DNA of 48,425 nt from Allobosea sp. (GCF_030694325.1 NZ_JAUXYO010000207.1:1-48425), one strand, 5' to 3'. Numbered from the stretch's first letter, positions 1 to 10,688 are shown. The notes: generated from the letters alone by a model not told the origin. Numbers and translations: made by a program.

Positions 1-2
1 TC

Positions 3-269
3 ATGGAGTTCGGCGCCTTCGTGAACTTCTTCGGCGCCAAGGACGGTCTCGTCCACATCTCCGAACTCGCCGCCGCCCGGGTCCAGAAGGTCTCGGACGT
101 CGTCAAGGAAGGCGACAAGGTCAAGGTCAAGTTCCTCGGCCAGGACGACCGCGGCAAGATCCGCCTCTCGATGAAGGTCGTCGACCAGGAGACCGGCGAG
201 GACCTGACCGAGAAGCTCAAGGCCCAGCGCGACGCCGAGAAGAGCCGCGAGAAGCAGTCGGCCGAGTAA
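3..269 (+). CDS. pnp: Polyribonucleotide nucleotidyltransferase (PNPase), C-terminal S1 domain; 5' end lies outside the window
   Basis: Translation [55 protein letters not shown] is typical of the PNPase C-terminal S1 domain. Confidence 0.93.
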   Translation: MEFGAFVNFFGAKDGLVHISELAAARVQKVSDVVKEGDKVKVKFLGQDDRGKIRLSMKVVDQETGEDLTEKLKAQRDAEKSREKQSAE

Positions 270-298
270 GTCGCCGCCTCACGCGACTCACGTAAACA

Positions 299-331
299 GA
301 AGCCCCGCATCGCGAGATGCGGGGCTTCTTT
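299..331 (+). terminator. Rho-independent terminator after pnp
   Basis: GAAGCCCCGCAT-cgcgag-ATGCGGGGCTTC (12-bp perfect stem) followed by TTT. Confidence 0.85.
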
Positions 332-442
332 CGTTTGGGCTGGCCATCAGGGCGCTGCCCGTAGGCTCCGATGACAAATCGACGTGATTGTCAGCAGGTG
401 GCTCGCGGTCTGCAGCAAATCTCGATAGTCTAGACTTATCTT

Positions 443-1096
443 GTGCTGCCTGGAGGCCCCATGCCTGCCCACACCGTGACCTCGCCAGAGCAGCTCGCAG
501 CGCTCTATCCCAACCCGGTCGCGCCAGCGTCGGTCCACAAGGAGATCGACCATGTCGACGGAAACTATGCCGCGCTGATCGCCGCCTCGCCGTTTTTCGT
601 GCTCGCGACGAACGGTCCGGAGGGGCTGGATTGTTCACCGCGCGGGGATCAGCCGGGCTTCGTCACGGTCCGGGACGCGAAAACGCTGCTGATTCCGGAT
701 CGAAAAGGCAATAACCGTCTGGATTCGTTGAAGAATATCCTGTTCGATCCGAGAATCGGAATGCTCTTCCTGATCCCCGGTTATGGGGAGACGCTGCGCG
801 TCAACGGAGTCGCGTCGCTTTCCGACGACCCTGAGTTGCGCGGGCGCTTCGAGATGGCCGGAAAGCTCCCGGCCTGCGTCATCGTGGTCGCGGTGGAGAG
901 CGTCTACTTCCAGTGCTCGCGCGCGATCGTGCGGGCCGAGCTGTGGAACGCGGAGCGGCATGTCGACCGCAGCACCGTGCCGAGCGCCGGCACGATCCTG
1001 CGCGACATCACGGCGCGCAACGCGGCGGTGGAGACCTTCGACGGCGAGGCTTACGACAGGGCGCTGCCGGAGCGGGTCAGGGCGACGCTGTATTGA
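443..1096 (+). CDS. Pyridoxamine 5'-phosphate oxidase family (FMN-binding split barrel) protein
   Basis: ORF of 217 aa with FFVLATNGPEGLDCSPRGDQPGFVTVRDAKTLLIPDRKGNNRLDSLKNIL...RVNGVA. Confidence 0.8.
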   Translation: MLPGGPMPAHTVTSPEQLAALYPNPVAPASVHKEIDHVDGNYAALIAASPFFVLATNGPEGLDCSPRGDQPGFVTVRDAKTLLIPDRKGNNRLDSLKNILFDPRIGMLFLIPGYGETLRVNGVASLSDDPELRGRFEMAGKLPACVIVVAVESVYFQCSRAIVRAELWNAERHVDRSTVPSAGTILRDITARNAAVETFDGEAYDRALPERVRATLY

Positions 1097-1107
1097 GGGG
1101 GCGTCTT

Positions 1108-1252
1108 CCTTCTCCCCTCGGGGGAGAAGGTGGCACGGCGAAGCCGTGACGGATGAGGGCAGACCCTCTCCCGAAAACAAGAAAGGGCCGCTCGCGCGAC
1201 CCTTCCCTCATCCGTCTGCTGCGCAGACACCTTCTCCCCCAAGGGGAGAAGG
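1108..1252. repeat. Composite palindromic intergenic repeat (four hairpins nested in a long imperfect inverted repeat)
   Basis: CCTTCTCCCC/GGGGAGAAGG hairpins at both ends (1108-1130, 1230-1252); inner hairpins CACGGC-gaa-GCCGTG and GTCTGC-tgc-GCAGAC; CGGATGAGGG (1150-1159) pairs with CCCTCATCCG (1205-1214). Confidence 0.85.
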
Positions 1253-1257
1253 AAAGC

Positions 1258-2256
1258 TCACAGCAGCCCTTCGTTCCCCGCGAGCACCTTCAGGTTCACG
1301 TCCGGCCGGGCGCCGACATGGCTGATGATCTCGGCTGCGGCGAGCGCGCCGAGCCGCAGCGAGTCGCGCACCTCGCGGCCCGAGGTCAGGCCGAACAGGA
1401 AGCCGGCTGCGAAGAGATCGCCCGCGCCGGTGGCATCGACCAGGCGCTCGATCGGGAATACCGGCTCCTCGATCACGCCATCGGGGGTGACCGCCAGCGC
1501 GCCCTTCTCCGAGCGGGTGACGACGGCGAGGATGTTCTCCTGGCGCAGCGCCGCCAGCGCGTCCTCGAAGGCCGAAGCCTGGTAGAGGCTCTTCAGCTCG
1601 TGCTCGTTGGCAAAGACGATGTCGACCATGCGGTTGCGGATCAGCCCGACGAACTCGTCGCGGTAGCGGTCGACGCAGAAGGAATCCGACAGGGTGATCG
1701 CGACCTTGCCGCCCGCCTTGTGGGCAATCTCGGAGGCCTTGCGGAAGGCGTCCTTGGCGGCCGGCGGATCCCAGAGATAGCCCTCGAGATAGATGATGTC
1801 GGCATTCTCGACCGCCTTGGCGTCGACATCGGCGACGCCAAGGCCCTGGCAGGCGCCGAGATAGGTGTTCATCGTGCGCTCGCCATCCGGGGTCACGATG
1901 ATGAAGGAGCGGGCGGTGGCGGGCCCTTCCGTCGCGGCGGGCGTGTCGAAGGCGACGCCGAGCGAGGTCAGATCATGCCGATAGAGCTTGCCGAGCTCGT
2001 CGGCCTTGACCTTGCCGATGAAGGCCCCCTTGCCGCCGAAGGAGGCGAGGCCGGCGATGGTGTTGGCGGCCGAGCCGCCCGAGATGACCTTGCCGGGACC
2101 CATGGCTGCGTACAGGGATTCGGCACGGGCCTCGTCGATCAGCGCCATCGCGCCCTTGGTCAGGCCGTGCTTCGCCAGAAAATCCTCTTCCGCCGCCGCG
2201 ATGACGTCGACGATGGCGTTGCCGAGGGCGAGAACGTCGGTGCGCGTGCTGGTCAT
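1258..2256 (-). CDS. Adenosine kinase / PfkB-family carbohydrate kinase
   Basis: 332 aa; GNAIVDVIA..., GGSAANTIAGLASFGGKGAFIGKV, C-terminal DATGAGDLFAAGFLFGL PfkB signature. Confidence 0.88.
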   Translation of the reverse strand: MTSTRTDVLALGNAIVDVIAAAEEDFLAKHGLTKGAMALIDEARAESLYAAMGPGKVISGGSAANTIAGLASFGGKGAFIGKVKADELGKLYRHDLTSLGVAFDTPAATEGPATARSFIIVTPDGERTMNTYLGACQGLGVADVDAKAVENADIIYLEGYLWDPPAAKDAFRKASEIAHKAGGKVAITLSDSFCVDRYRDEFVGLIRNRMVDIVFANEHELKSLYQASAFEDALAALRQENILAVVTRSEKGALAVTPDGVIEEPVFPIERLVDATGAGDLFAAGFLFGLTSGREVRDSLRLGALAAAEIISHVGARPDVNLKVLAGNEGLL

Positions 2257-2338
2257 GAGAAGCCCGTTGCTGTTCGGAAAGGGATGTCGGAAGGGAAAGC
2301 GCGTGTGGCGCGGCCTGTCGCATCCATGACGATGCGGG

Positions 2339-2725
2339 TCAAGCCGTGCCCCGGGAGCGGCTGCGCCGAAGCAGGGCGTCGTCCAGCACCGTCGAGAGGC
2401 GCGCGAGGTCGTCGCCGTCGAGTTCGCCGATGTCGCGGGCGAGCCGGTTCGCCACCAGGGTCGCCTCCGGCTCGAGGCCGGCGGTGTCGATGACGACCCG
2501 CGGATGCGACAGATCGGCGAGCCGAACCAGCTCGTCCGCCTCGTCCCAGATCACCCCGAGCACATGGATGACGCCCTGGATCAAGGTGAAGGTCGGACGG
2601 CCGCGCTTGCCGTGCTCGAGCGCCGAGAGATAGGCGGGAGTGACGCCGAGCACGCCGGCCATTTCCGCCAGGGTCATCCCGCGCTGCTCCCGCAGCGCGC
2701 GCACGCGCTGTCCGAACGGGGTCAC
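2339..2725 (-). CDS. XRE-family helix-turn-helix transcriptional regulator
   Basis: FGQRVRALREQRGMTLAEMAGVLGVTPAYLSALEHGKRGRP HTH motif. Confidence 0.88.
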   Translation of the reverse strand: MTPFGQRVRALREQRGMTLAEMAGVLGVTPAYLSALEHGKRGRPTFTLIQGVIHVLGVIWDEADELVRLADLSHPRVVIDTAGLEPEATLVANRLARDIGELDGDDLARLSTVLDDALLRRSRSRGTA

Positions 2726-3285
2726 GGCCCGGCCTCGCGGGCGCGGCGCAGCCGGACATAGAGCGCGCCCGAGCCGCCATGTCGCTGCTGCGCTTCCTCG
2801 AAACCAACGACGAGCGGGCGCAGATCAGGCAATCGCAGCCAGTGCGGCACGACACGGCGCAGCACGCCGCGCTCCTCGCCGAAGAGCGTCGTGCCGGCCG
2901 CGCCCTTTCCGGTCACCACCAATGCGAGCCGCGTGCCCCGTCCCTGTTCGCGGCGCAGGAAGGCCCTTAGCGCCAGATGCGCCTCGTCCTGCCGCATGCC
3001 ATGGAGATCGATGACCGCCTCGACGCCCTGCTGACCACGCCGGAGCTGCGTCCGCAGCCGGTTCTCCAGCGGCGCCAGTGGCGGTGGGGCGGGCTTTCCC
3101 GGGGATGGACGCCCCAGGGCGGCACCCGCCGCGGGCTGCGGCTCCTCGGGGCTGGCCTGCGGCGCTGACGGAGGAGGTTCCGGCTCGACCGGCGCCCGGC
3201 CTGGCAGCGGCGTCACCGAACGCGCGACCTGGCGCCAGAGCGCGAGATCGGCCTCCGACAATGTCCGCCCCCGCCGCGACCGCAT
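2722..3285 (-). CDS. Smr/MutS2-type domain protein
   Basis: VIDLHGMRQDEAHLALRAFL...LALVVTGKG...LRRVVPHWL typical of Smr domains. Confidence 0.88.
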   Translation of the reverse strand: MRSRRGRTLSEADLALWRQVARSVTPLPGRAPVEPEPPPSAPQASPEEPQPAAGAALGRPSPGKPAPPPLAPLENRLRTQLRRGQQGVEAVIDLHGMRQDEAHLALRAFLRREQGRGTRLALVVTGKGAAGTTLFGEERGVLRRVVPHWLRLPDLRPLVVGFEEAQQRHGGSGALYVRLRRAREAGP

Positions 3286-3287
3286 CG

Positions 3288-4466
3288 CTAAGGCCGGACG
3301 TCGCGCGGCCAGAGGACGATGAAATCGACCGGATGGCGGATCAGCCCGGCACGGTGGCCGGCCGCAGCGCCCGAGCCGACGAAGAGATCGAGCCGGGCCG
3401 GGCCCAGAATGGCTGACCCGGTGTCCTGTGCCAGCATCAGGCGCGTCAGCCGCTCCTCGCCACCCGCCTCGCCCGGCACGGTCGCATCGATCCAGACCGG
3501 CAGGCCATAGGGCCAGATGCCGCGGTCGATGGCGATGCTGCGCAGCGGCGTCAGCGGCAGGCCCGCCCCACCGATCGGCCCGCTCTCGGACGGAAGGTCG
3601 TCGCGGCGGGCGAAGAAGACGAAGGAGCGGTTGAGCCGGATCAGGTCCCGTGCGAAGTCGGTATCGGCCTTCAGCCGCGCCACGAGGACGTCCATGGTCA
3701 TCTGCGCGGGCGGGATGGCCTCGCGCTGGCTCAGGACGCGGCCGAGCGAGGTGTAGGCATGGCCGTTGCGGCCGGCATAGACCAGCCGCGTCACGCGTCC
3801 GTCGGGCAGGCGGATGCGGCCCGAGCCCTGGACCTGCAAGACGAAGCGATCGACGGGATCGCGCATCCAGAGGATCTCCAGGCCACGCCCGTCCAGCGCA
3901 CCGGTCTCGATCGCCGTGCGGTCCGGGAAGGGCTCGAGCCCGCCTTTCGTCCGGCGGGCGGCCGACAGAGCGGCATCGAGGCCGGGCCAGTCATCTCCCG
4001 GCATGCGGGTGACCAGCTCCGGGGGGCGACCGTAGAGGGGAGTCGGAAAATCGGCGCAACGGCTGAGCGCGCCCTCGAATTCGGGCTCGAAATAGCCGGT
4101 CATGAAGCCGGTCGCTTCCGGGGCCGAGCGAATCCGCCAAAAGCCGAATTTCGTTTCGAAGAACTGTCTGGCCGCCACGGCGCTCACCGGGGCGGAGGCC
4201 TGCAGGCGTTGTGCGTCGGCGCAGGCGGCCAGGAGAGCGGGCGGAACAGGAACGGCGGCGCGCAGAGGCGGCTCGGCCTGGCAGCCGGCGGCGAAAAGCG
4301 AAAGAACGATGCGGTGATCGTCACTGGCCCAGCCTTGCACCTGGGCGGGTGTCAGAGGCTCGGCGCGAGCCCCGTGAGGCAGAGGGGGAGGCGTCATCGC
4401 CATCGCGGTCAGGGATGTCGCGCAGGCCGCGAGCAGCGCCAGTGCGAGACCGGCGCCACGGATCAC
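3288..4466 (-). CDS. mltA: Membrane-bound lytic murein transglycosylase A
   Basis: 392 aa; TGYFEPEFEG, VQGSGRIRLPDG, LNRSFVFF, MLAQDTGSAILGPARLDLFVGSG. Confidence 0.92.
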   Translation of the reverse strand: MIRGAGLALALLAACATSLTAMAMTPPPLPHGARAEPLTPAQVQGWASDDHRIVLSLFAAGCQAEPPLRAAVPVPPALLAACADAQRLQASAPVSAVAARQFFETKFGFWRIRSAPEATGFMTGYFEPEFEGALSRCADFPTPLYGRPPELVTRMPGDDWPGLDAALSAARRTKGGLEPFPDRTAIETGALDGRGLEILWMRDPVDRFVLQVQGSGRIRLPDGRVTRLVYAGRNGHAYTSLGRVLSQREAIPPAQMTMDVLVARLKADTDFARDLIRLNRSFVFFARRDDLPSESGPIGGAGLPLTPLRSIAIDRGIWPYGLPVWIDATVPGEAGGEERLTRLMLAQDTGSAILGPARLDLFVGSGAAAGHRAGLIRHPVDFIVLWPRDVRP

Positions 4467-5188
4467 GCGGCGGATTCGGTCGCAACCAGGAGCCAGTTGG
4501 GATCGCGGCTGCCGAGCTGGCGCGAGAAGGTCCAGATATCGTTGACCTCGGAGACCGCCTCGGCGCTGCCGTCGACCACATTGCCCTGGGCGTCTCGCGT
4601 CACGCTGATCAGTTGCGAGACGAACGCGATGGTGACCTGGGCCGTCTTGCCCTTGACGTCGACCGCGACGATGTCGGCCTTGTCGATCGAGACAAAGCTG
4701 GACTCCGCCTTTTCGCCGCGCTTCTCGCGCTCGGTGATGGCCTGCTCGAAGCCCTCATAGACCTCCTTGGCGAGCAGGCCCTTCAGCATCTTGCGGTCGC
4801 CGCGGGCGAACGCGGTGACGATCGTCTCATAGGCGGCCTTGGCACCACCGAGGAACTCGCGCGGATCGAAGCCCGGCTCCTGCTTGATGATGGCCTCGAT
4901 GCCGGCGAGAATCGGCGAGCCTTCCGGCGCGATGTCCTTGAAGCGCTCGGCCACCGGCGCGGTCGCGGCCGGATCATTGGCGGCGCCGGGCAGACGGATG
5001 ACATTGTCGCGACGCGCATCGGCAGGCGCGGCCTGATCGGGCCGGATCGGCGTCTCGCGACGGGAAAACGGGTCGGTCGGCGGCTGCTCGCTGCCGGTCT
5101 TCTGGCCCAGGACCGAGCGCAGCTTCCAGGCGACGAAAACGGCCAGAGCCAGGAAGACCAGAGTCGTCATGTCGAAGGAATTTTGCAT
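4463..5188 (-). CDS. Tim44/TimA-domain membrane protein
   Basis: MQNSFDMTTLVFLALAVFVAWKLRSVLGQKTGSE N-terminus and Tim44-like C-terminal domain; start placed at internal Met 5188. Confidence 0.88.
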   Translation of the reverse strand: MQNSFDMTTLVFLALAVFVAWKLRSVLGQKTGSEQPPTDPFSRRETPIRPDQAAPADARRDNVIRLPGAANDPAATAPVAERFKDIAPEGSPILAGIEAIIKQEPGFDPREFLGGAKAAYETIVTAFARGDRKMLKGLLAKEVYEGFEQAITEREKRGEKAESSFVSIDKADIVAVDVKGKTAQVTIAFVSQLISVTRDAQGNVVDGSAEAVSEVNDIWTFSRQLGSRDPNWLLVATESAA

Positions 5189-5424
5189 CGAAAGCTGACC
5201 CGAGGCTCCAGTCGTATTGCAGGACCAGCATCTCCACGCGGGAGCGCCGTCACGCGTCATATGGTGACCTAGGCTCGTAACATCCACCCCCCTGCTTGTG
5301 AAGGCGAGTTCTTGTGCGGCGCTTTGGACCATGATAGCCGACGCCCGCGCCGTTGCGTGAGTGCAGAGCGCAGTCCAAGGCCTCCGGACGGGTGCGGACT
5401 TCCCGAGACAGCCAGCCAGAAGCG

Positions 5425-5931
5425 ATGGGACCGATGGCCAACGAATTTCCCAACGGCAACGGCAACGGTGCCGCAGACGCAGCGCCGAGCATGAGCGCCC
5501 TGATCCAGTACACCAAGGATTTCTCCTTCGAGAACCCGAAGGCGCCGCGCGCGCTCGGCCAGCAGCAGGCCCAGGAAGGCCCGCAGATGTCGCTGCAGGT
5601 CAACGTCTCCAGCAGCGCGCTGGGCGAGAACGACTACGAGACCGTGCTCCAGCTCGAGGGCAAGGCCGAACTCAATGGCGAGATGCTGTTCGCCTTCGAT
5701 CTCAGCTATGGCGGCGTGTTCCGACTTTTGAACATTCCGCAGGAGCACATCCATCCCGTGCTCGTGATCGACTGCGCCCGCCTGCTGTTCCCCTTCGCCC
5801 GCCAGATCATCGCGGAAGCGGTGCAGGGCGGCGGCTTCCCGCCCTTCTATGTGCCGTCGATCGACTTCGCGGCGCTGTATCAGCAGCGGCTGCAGGAGTT
5901 TCAGTCGCAGCAGGGTGCCCCGCTCGCCTGA
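5425..5931 (+). CDS. secB: Protein-export chaperone SecB
   Basis: IQYTKDFSFENPKAP...VNVSSSALGENDYETVLQLEGKAE...YGGVFRLLNIPQEHIHPVLVIDCARLLFPFARQIIAEAVQGGGFPPFYVPSIDF. Confidence 0.96.
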   Translation: MGPMANEFPNGNGNGAADAAPSMSALIQYTKDFSFENPKAPRALGQQQAQEGPQMSLQVNVSSSALGENDYETVLQLEGKAELNGEMLFAFDLSYGGVFRLLNIPQEHIHPVLVIDCARLLFPFARQIIAEAVQGGGFPPFYVPSIDFAALYQQRLQEFQSQQGAPLA

Positions 5932-5955
5932 GCCGCGAGCAACGCCGTGACGACC

Positions 5956-5978
5956 AAGGGCCCTGCGGGGCCCTTTTT
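5956..5978 (+). terminator. Rho-independent terminator after secB
   Basis: AAGGGCCC-tgcg-GGGCCCTT followed by a T run. Confidence 0.85.
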
Positions 5979-6103
5979 CGTTGCGCCCCACGCGCATTCC
6001 CGACAGGTTGCCTTGCAGGGGTCGCCATTGCTCGCCACCGACCCCTTTAATCCCGACGGATGGCCGAGCGCCGCCCGCCGGGCGTGCCATTGCCGGAGAA
6101 CCG

Positions 6104-6847
6104 ATGGACTATCTCCTGACACTCGCCGCTGATCCCGCCGTCTGGGCAGCGCTCGGCGCCCTGATCGCCATGGAGGTCGTCCTCGGCATCGACAACCTGA
6201 TCTTCATCTCGATCCTGACCAACAAGCTACCGCAGGAGCAGCGCTCGCGCGGGCGCAAGATCGGTATCGGTCTGGCGCTGTTCCTGCGGCTCGCCCTGCT
6301 CGGCACGGTCGCGATCATCGTGCAGCTGACCGCGCCGATCTTCTCGGTCTTCGGCAAGGCCTTCTCCTGGCGCGACCTGATCCTGATCGGCGGCGGGCTG
6401 TTTCTGGTCTGGAAGGCGACCGTCGAAATCCACCACAAGGTCGATCCCAATCACGGGCCGGACGTGTTCGACGGCGGCCGGGCCGCAGCGGTCACCTTCG
6501 GCGGCGTGATCTTCCAGATCCTGCTGCTCGACCTGGTCTTCTCGATCGATTCGATCATCACCGCGGTCGGCATGACCGACCATATCCCGGTCATGGTCAT
6601 CGCCGTCATCGTCGCCGTGCTGGTCATGCTGCTGGCGGCCGACCCGCTGGCGCTGTTCATCGAGCGGAACCCGACCATCGTCATGCTGGCGCTGGGCTTC
6701 CTGCTGATGATCGGCGGGATGCTGATCGCAGAAGGCTTCGGCGCGCATGTGCCCAAGGGCTACATCTATGCGGCGATGGCGTTCTCGGCGACGGTCGAGG
6801 CGCTCAATATGGCGTCACGCCGGGCTTTGCGCCGCAAAGGCGAATGA
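6104..6847 (+). CDS. TerC-family integral membrane protein
   Basis: [20 protein letters not shown]...[31 protein letters not shown] TerC signatures. Confidence 0.92.
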   Translation: MDYLLTLAADPAVWAALGALIAMEVVLGIDNLIFISILTNKLPQEQRSRGRKIGIGLALFLRLALLGTVAIIVQLTAPIFSVFGKAFSWRDLILIGGGLFLVWKATVEIHHKVDPNHGPDVFDGGRAAAVTFGGVIFQILLLDLVFSIDSIITAVGMTDHIPVMVIAVIVAVLVMLLAADPLALFIERNPTIVMLALGFLLMIGGMLIAEGFGAHVPKGYIYAAMAFSATVEALNMASRRALRRKGE

Positions 6848-6853
6848 TGAGGT

Positions 6854-7561
6854 TCAGGCCTCCTCGGCGATGCCGAGATAGCCGCGCCAGAGCTGGTTCT
6901 TGCCGAGCGAGCGGATGAAGGTCTCGTGAGCGGCGATCGCCGCCTCGTCCAGCCGCGGCTGCAGCGGGCGCTGGCGCTGCGGCCGCTCGATCCGGATCGG
7001 CACATGGCCGCTGCCGCCGGCCGCCCCGGCCCCCAGCCCCAGCGACGCCTGCTTGCCGCCGATCAGCTCGATATAGACCTCGGCCAGGATCTCGGCGTCG
7101 AGCAGCGCGCCGTGGCGGGTGCGGCGGCTGTTGTCGATCCCGTAGCGCGTGCACAGCGCATCGAGGCTGTTGGAGGCGCCCGGATGCTTGCGGCGGGCCA
7201 TGGAGAGCGTGTCGACGACCAGCGATGACTCGATCGGCGGCCGGCCGATGCGCTTGAACTCCATGTTCAGGAAACCGACATCGAAGGCGGCGTTGTGGAT
7301 CACCAGACGGGCGCCATCGATGAACCCGGCGAACTCGTCGGCGATGGCCGCGAAGACCGGCTGCGGCGCGAGGAAAGCGTCCGACAGGCCGTGGACCTTG
7401 AAGGCGCCCTCGGACATCGGCCGCTCGGGATTGATGTATTTGTGGAAGCTGCGCCCGGTCGGGCAGTGGTTGACGAGCTCGACGCAGCCGATCTCGACGA
7501 CGCGGTCGCCACCTAGCGCCTCGACGCCGGTGGTCTCGGTATCGAGAACGATTTCACGCAT
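6854..7561 (-). CDS. dnaQ: DNA polymerase III subunit epsilon
   Basis: [64 protein letters not shown] exonuclease motifs. Confidence 0.95.
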   Translation of the reverse strand: MREIVLDTETTGVEALGGDRVVEIGCVELVNHCPTGRSFHKYINPERPMSEGAFKVHGLSDAFLAPQPVFAAIADEFAGFIDGARLVIHNAAFDVGFLNMEFKRIGRPPIESSLVVDTLSMARRKHPGASNSLDALCTRYGIDNSRRTRHGALLDAEILAEVYIELIGGKQASLGLGAGAAGGSGHVPIRIERPQRQRPLQPRLDEAAIAAHETFIRSLGKNQLWRGYLGIAEEA

Positions 7562-8180
7562 GGTCGTCGGTCCACCCTCGCCCGCCCCGGCCCGGGCGCC
7601 CGGCCAGCGCAGCCAGGATAGACCCGACCTGCCGGCCCGCCGCCACAACGCCGCGCGACGTGTCCACAATGAAATGGGCCCGCGTGCGCTTCCGCGCATC
7701 CGGTATCTGCCGGGCCAGGATCGCATCGAGCCGCTCGGCGGTCATCCCCGGCCGGGCCAGCACGCGCGCGCGCTGCACCTCGGCCGGGGCGCTGACGACG
7801 AGGATCGCGTCGCAGCGCCCCTCTCCGCCCGTCTCCAGGAGCAGCGGCACGTCGAGCACCGCGAGGCCCTGCCCTCTCTCCCGGCAACGGCGCAGGAAGG
7901 CCTCCTCCTCCTCGCGTACCAGCGGGTGGATGATCGCCTCCAGCCGCGCCAGCGCCTCCGGCTGGCCCAGCACGGCGGCTGAGAGGCGCGGCCGATCGAC
8001 GGCGCCGTCACGGACGGCGTCGGGAAAAGCCGCCGCGATCAGGGGGACGGCCCGGCTGCGATAGAGCGCATGGACGCTGGCATCGGCATCGTGGACCGGA
8101 ATGCCGCGCGCCTGGAACAAGGCGGCAGTGGTCGACTTGCCCATGCCGATCGAGCCGGTCAGGCCGAGGATGAAGGTCAT
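7554..8180 (-). CDS. coaE: Dephospho-CoA kinase
   Basis: [37 protein letters not shown]...[25 protein letters not shown]. Confidence 0.95.
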   Translation of the reverse strand: MTFILGLTGSIGMGKSTTAALFQARGIPVHDADASVHALYRSRAVPLIAAAFPDAVRDGAVDRPRLSAAVLGQPEALARLEAIIHPLVREEEEAFLRRCRERGQGLAVLDVPLLLETGGEGRCDAILVVSAPAEVQRARVLARPGMTAERLDAILARQIPDARKRTRAHFIVDTSRGVVAAGRQVGSILAALAGRPGRGGRGWTDDHA

Positions 8181-8223
8181 GGCATGCCGCGTCCCGGAGC
8201 CCGACGAAGGCTCGCCCTGCGAA

Positions 8224-9057
8224 TCAGTGGCCGAGGATATCGGCTTCGAGCCTTGCCCGCAGCGCCGGCGTGACGGTCGGCGTGACGCCGAACCAGCGCG
8301 CGAAACCCGGCACCGCCTGGTGCAGGAGCATGCCGAGCCCATCGACGGGGATGCCGCCGCGGCGCTGCGCCTCGATCAGCAGCGGCGTCTTCAGCGGGAC
8401 ATAGACGATGTCGTCGACGATCGTACCCGGGCGCAGGCGCGCGAGGTCGATCTCCAGCGGCGGCTGGCCGTGCATGCCGAGCGCCGTGGTGTTGATCACG
8501 AGATCGGCTTCGCCGACGAGCGCGTCGCGCCGTGCCCAGTCGGCCGCTTCGACGCTGCCGCCGAGTGCGGCCGCCAGTTCATCGGCCCGCGCACGGCCGC
8601 GGTTGACGAGGATGATCCGGCCGATGCCGCGACCCTTGAGCCCGAAGGCGATGCCGCGGGCGGCGCCTCCCGCACCCAGAATCAGCGCCGTCCCGACGCG
8701 CCGGTCCCAGCCTGGAGCTGTGGCGTCGAGATGGGCGAGGAAGCCCGAGACGTCGGTGTTGTCGCCGCAGATCCGCTCGCCCTCGCGCCAGACGGTATTG
8801 ACCGCGCCGATGGCGCGCGCGGCGTCCGTGACGTGGTCCACCAGCCCGAGCATCGCCTCCTTGTGGGGGACGGTGACATTGCCGCCGGTAAATTCGCCCG
8901 CACGCAGCCTTGCGACGAAGGTCGCCAGATCGGCCGGCGCCACATCGATGCGCTCATAGCTGCCGGCGAGGCCATGTTCGGCGAGCCAGCTGCCATGGAT
9001 GAGCGGCGAGCGCGAATGGGCGACGGGATGGCCGAGGACGAAACAACGCGGTGTCAT
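8224..9057 (-). CDS. aroE: Shikimate dehydrogenase
   Basis: [19 protein letters not shown]...[13 protein letters not shown]...[11 protein letters not shown]...[16 protein letters not shown]. Confidence 0.95.
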   Translation of the reverse strand: MTPRCFVLGHPVAHSRSPLIHGSWLAEHGLAGSYERIDVAPADLATFVARLRAGEFTGGNVTVPHKEAMLGLVDHVTDAARAIGAVNTVWREGERICGDNTDVSGFLAHLDATAPGWDRRVGTALILGAGGAARGIAFGLKGRGIGRIILVNRGRARADELAAALGGSVEAADWARRDALVGEADLVINTTALGMHGQPPLEIDLARLRPGTIVDDIVYVPLKTPLLIEAQRRGGIPVDGLGMLLHQAVPGFARWFGVTPTVTPALRARLEADILGH

Positions 9058-9069
9058 GGCTCTCGATGG

Positions 9070-9696
9070 TCAGCGGGCAAGGACGGAGAGATCGCGCAGG
9101 GCTGCCAGGACGGGCAGGAGTGGCAGGCCGAGAATGGTGAAATGGTCGCCCTCGATGCGCTCGAAGAGCTGCGCGCCCAGGCCCTCGATCTGGTAGCCGC
9201 CGACGCTCGAAAGAACCGCCGCACCGACCGTGTCGAGATAGGATTCGATGAAGGCCGGCGTCAGCGGGCGCATGGTGAGCCGGGCGGTCTGGTGACCTTC
9301 GGCCAGAACCTCTCCGCCCCGCACCAGCGCGAAGGCGCTGTGCAAGTCATGTTCGTGCCCGGCCAGGGCGGCGATCTGCCGCGCCGCGGCCGCACGGTCT
9401 GCCGGCTTGTGAAAGGCCTCGCCCGCGCAGGCCAGCGTCTGGTCGGCTCCGAGCACCAGCCTGTCCGGCTGCAGCGCCGAGACGGCCGAGGCCTTGGCGA
9501 CGGCGAGAGCCCGAGCGATCCGCGCCGGCGCTTCGCCAGCGGCCAGCAAGGGCGCTTCGACCGCCCGCTCGTCGACCGACGGCTTTACCGTCTCCACGGG
9601 AATGCCGGCCGCCGACAACATGTCGCGCCGTGTGATGCTGCCGGAGGCCAGCACCAACGGTCGAGGCGAGAGCCAGAGGCCCGAGCCCGCGATCAT
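9070..9696 (-). CDS. maf: Maf-family nucleoside triphosphate pyrophosphatase
   Basis: [30 protein letters not shown]...[19 protein letters not shown]. Confidence 0.92.
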   Translation of the reverse strand: MIAGSGLWLSPRPLVLASGSITRRDMLSAAGIPVETVKPSVDERAVEAPLLAAGEAPARIARALAVAKASAVSALQPDRLVLGADQTLACAGEAFHKPADRAAAARQIAALAGHEHDLHSAFALVRGGEVLAEGHQTARLTMRPLTPAFIESYLDTVGAAVLSSVGGYQIEGLGAQLFERIEGDHFTILGLPLLPVLAALRDLSVLAR

Positions 9697-10556
9697 GTCG
9701 CGATGAACTTCATGCGGTGGTCGCGCAGCAGGTCGAGGATCGAGGCCGCCGTCTCCTCGATCGAACGCCGGGTCACGTCGATCACCGGCCAGCCCTTGCG
9801 GGCGCAGAGCCGGCGCGACTGCGCGACCTCGTCGGCGACCGAGGCCGGGTCGACATAGGGCGTCTCGTCGTCGGCGCGCAGCGAGAGCAGCCGGTTCTGA
9901 CGGATCTGGACGATCCGATCAGGGCTGGCGACGAGGCCGACGATCAGTGGCTTGCGGACATGTTCGAGTTCCGCCGGCAGCGGCACGTTCGGCACCAGCG
10001 GGATATTGGCGGTCTTGATGCCGCGATTGGCGAGATAGATCGAGGTCGGCGTCTTCGAGGTTCGGCTGATGCCGACGAGGATGATGTCGGCAGATTCGAG
10101 ATCGCCACCGAGTTGGCCGTCATCATGCAGCAGCGTGTAGTTCATCGCGTCGATGCGGCGGAAATACTCGGCATTGAGAACATGCTGTGCGCCCGGCTTC
10201 GGCGCCGAGGCCTGGCCGAGATAGGACTGGAAGAGCGCCAGCACCGGGTTGAGCACCGACAGGCAGGGGCAACCCAGTTCGCGGCAGAAGTTCTCCAGCC
10301 GCTGCGACCATTCCGGTTCGACCAGGGTGTAAAGCACGACGCCGGGCGAGGTCTCGATCTCCGCCAGGACTCGGGCGAGCTGCGCTTCGGAGCGCACCAG
10401 CGGGTAAACGTGCTCGATCGCGGACACGGTTTCGTATTGCGCCGCGGCGGCGCGGCTGACGGCGATGAGGGTTTCGCCGGTCGCGTCCGACACCAGATGG
10501 AGGTGGAAGTAATTGCGGTGCACGGGGCTCCCCGGGGCCAAGACGCGGTCAGCCAC
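9693..10556 (-). CDS. ppsR: Pyruvate, water dikinase regulatory protein (bifunctional kinase/pyrophosphorylase, DUF299; RP001 homologue)
   Basis: [28 protein letters not shown]...[39 protein letters not shown]. Confidence 0.92.
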   Translation of the reverse strand: MADRVLAPGSPVHRNYFHLHLVSDATGETLIAVSRAAAAQYETVSAIEHVYPLVRSEAQLARVLAEIETSPGVVLYTLVEPEWSQRLENFCRELGCPCLSVLNPVLALFQSYLGQASAPKPGAQHVLNAEYFRRIDAMNYTLLHDDGQLGGDLESADIILVGISRTSKTPTSIYLANRGIKTANIPLVPNVPLPAELEHVRKPLIVGLVASPDRIVQIRQNRLLSLRADDETPYVDPASVADEVAQSRRLCARKGWPVIDVTRRSIEETAASILDLLRDHRMKFIAT

Positions 10557-10655
10557 CTCTAGCCCGGCGGGCCGTCAAAGCAAATCGGCCGGCGAACGTC
10601 GCTGGGATGCGCGGGCGGCGCCGAGGCGGAGGATGATGTGTGGGCTGGGGAGCGC

Positions 10656-10664
10656 TGTGGACAA
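10656..10664 (-). promoter_or_regulatory. DnaA-box-like TTGTCCACA
   Basis: TGTGGACAA on plus strand; 8/9 to TTATCCACA. Confidence 0.5.
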
Positions 10665-10688
10665 GAGAGCGCTGTCGAGGGCGTATCG

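Noticed and set aside
1153-2493. 446-aa plus-strand ORF
   Set aside because: Antisense to the PfkB-family kinase and runs through the palindromic repeat
2339-2725. XRE regulator considered as an antitoxin
   Set aside because: No partner toxin; it lies in a housekeeping operon-like run with smr and mltA
8101-9858. 585-aa plus-strand ORF
   Set aside because: Antisense to aroE, maf and part of ppsR; shadow ORF
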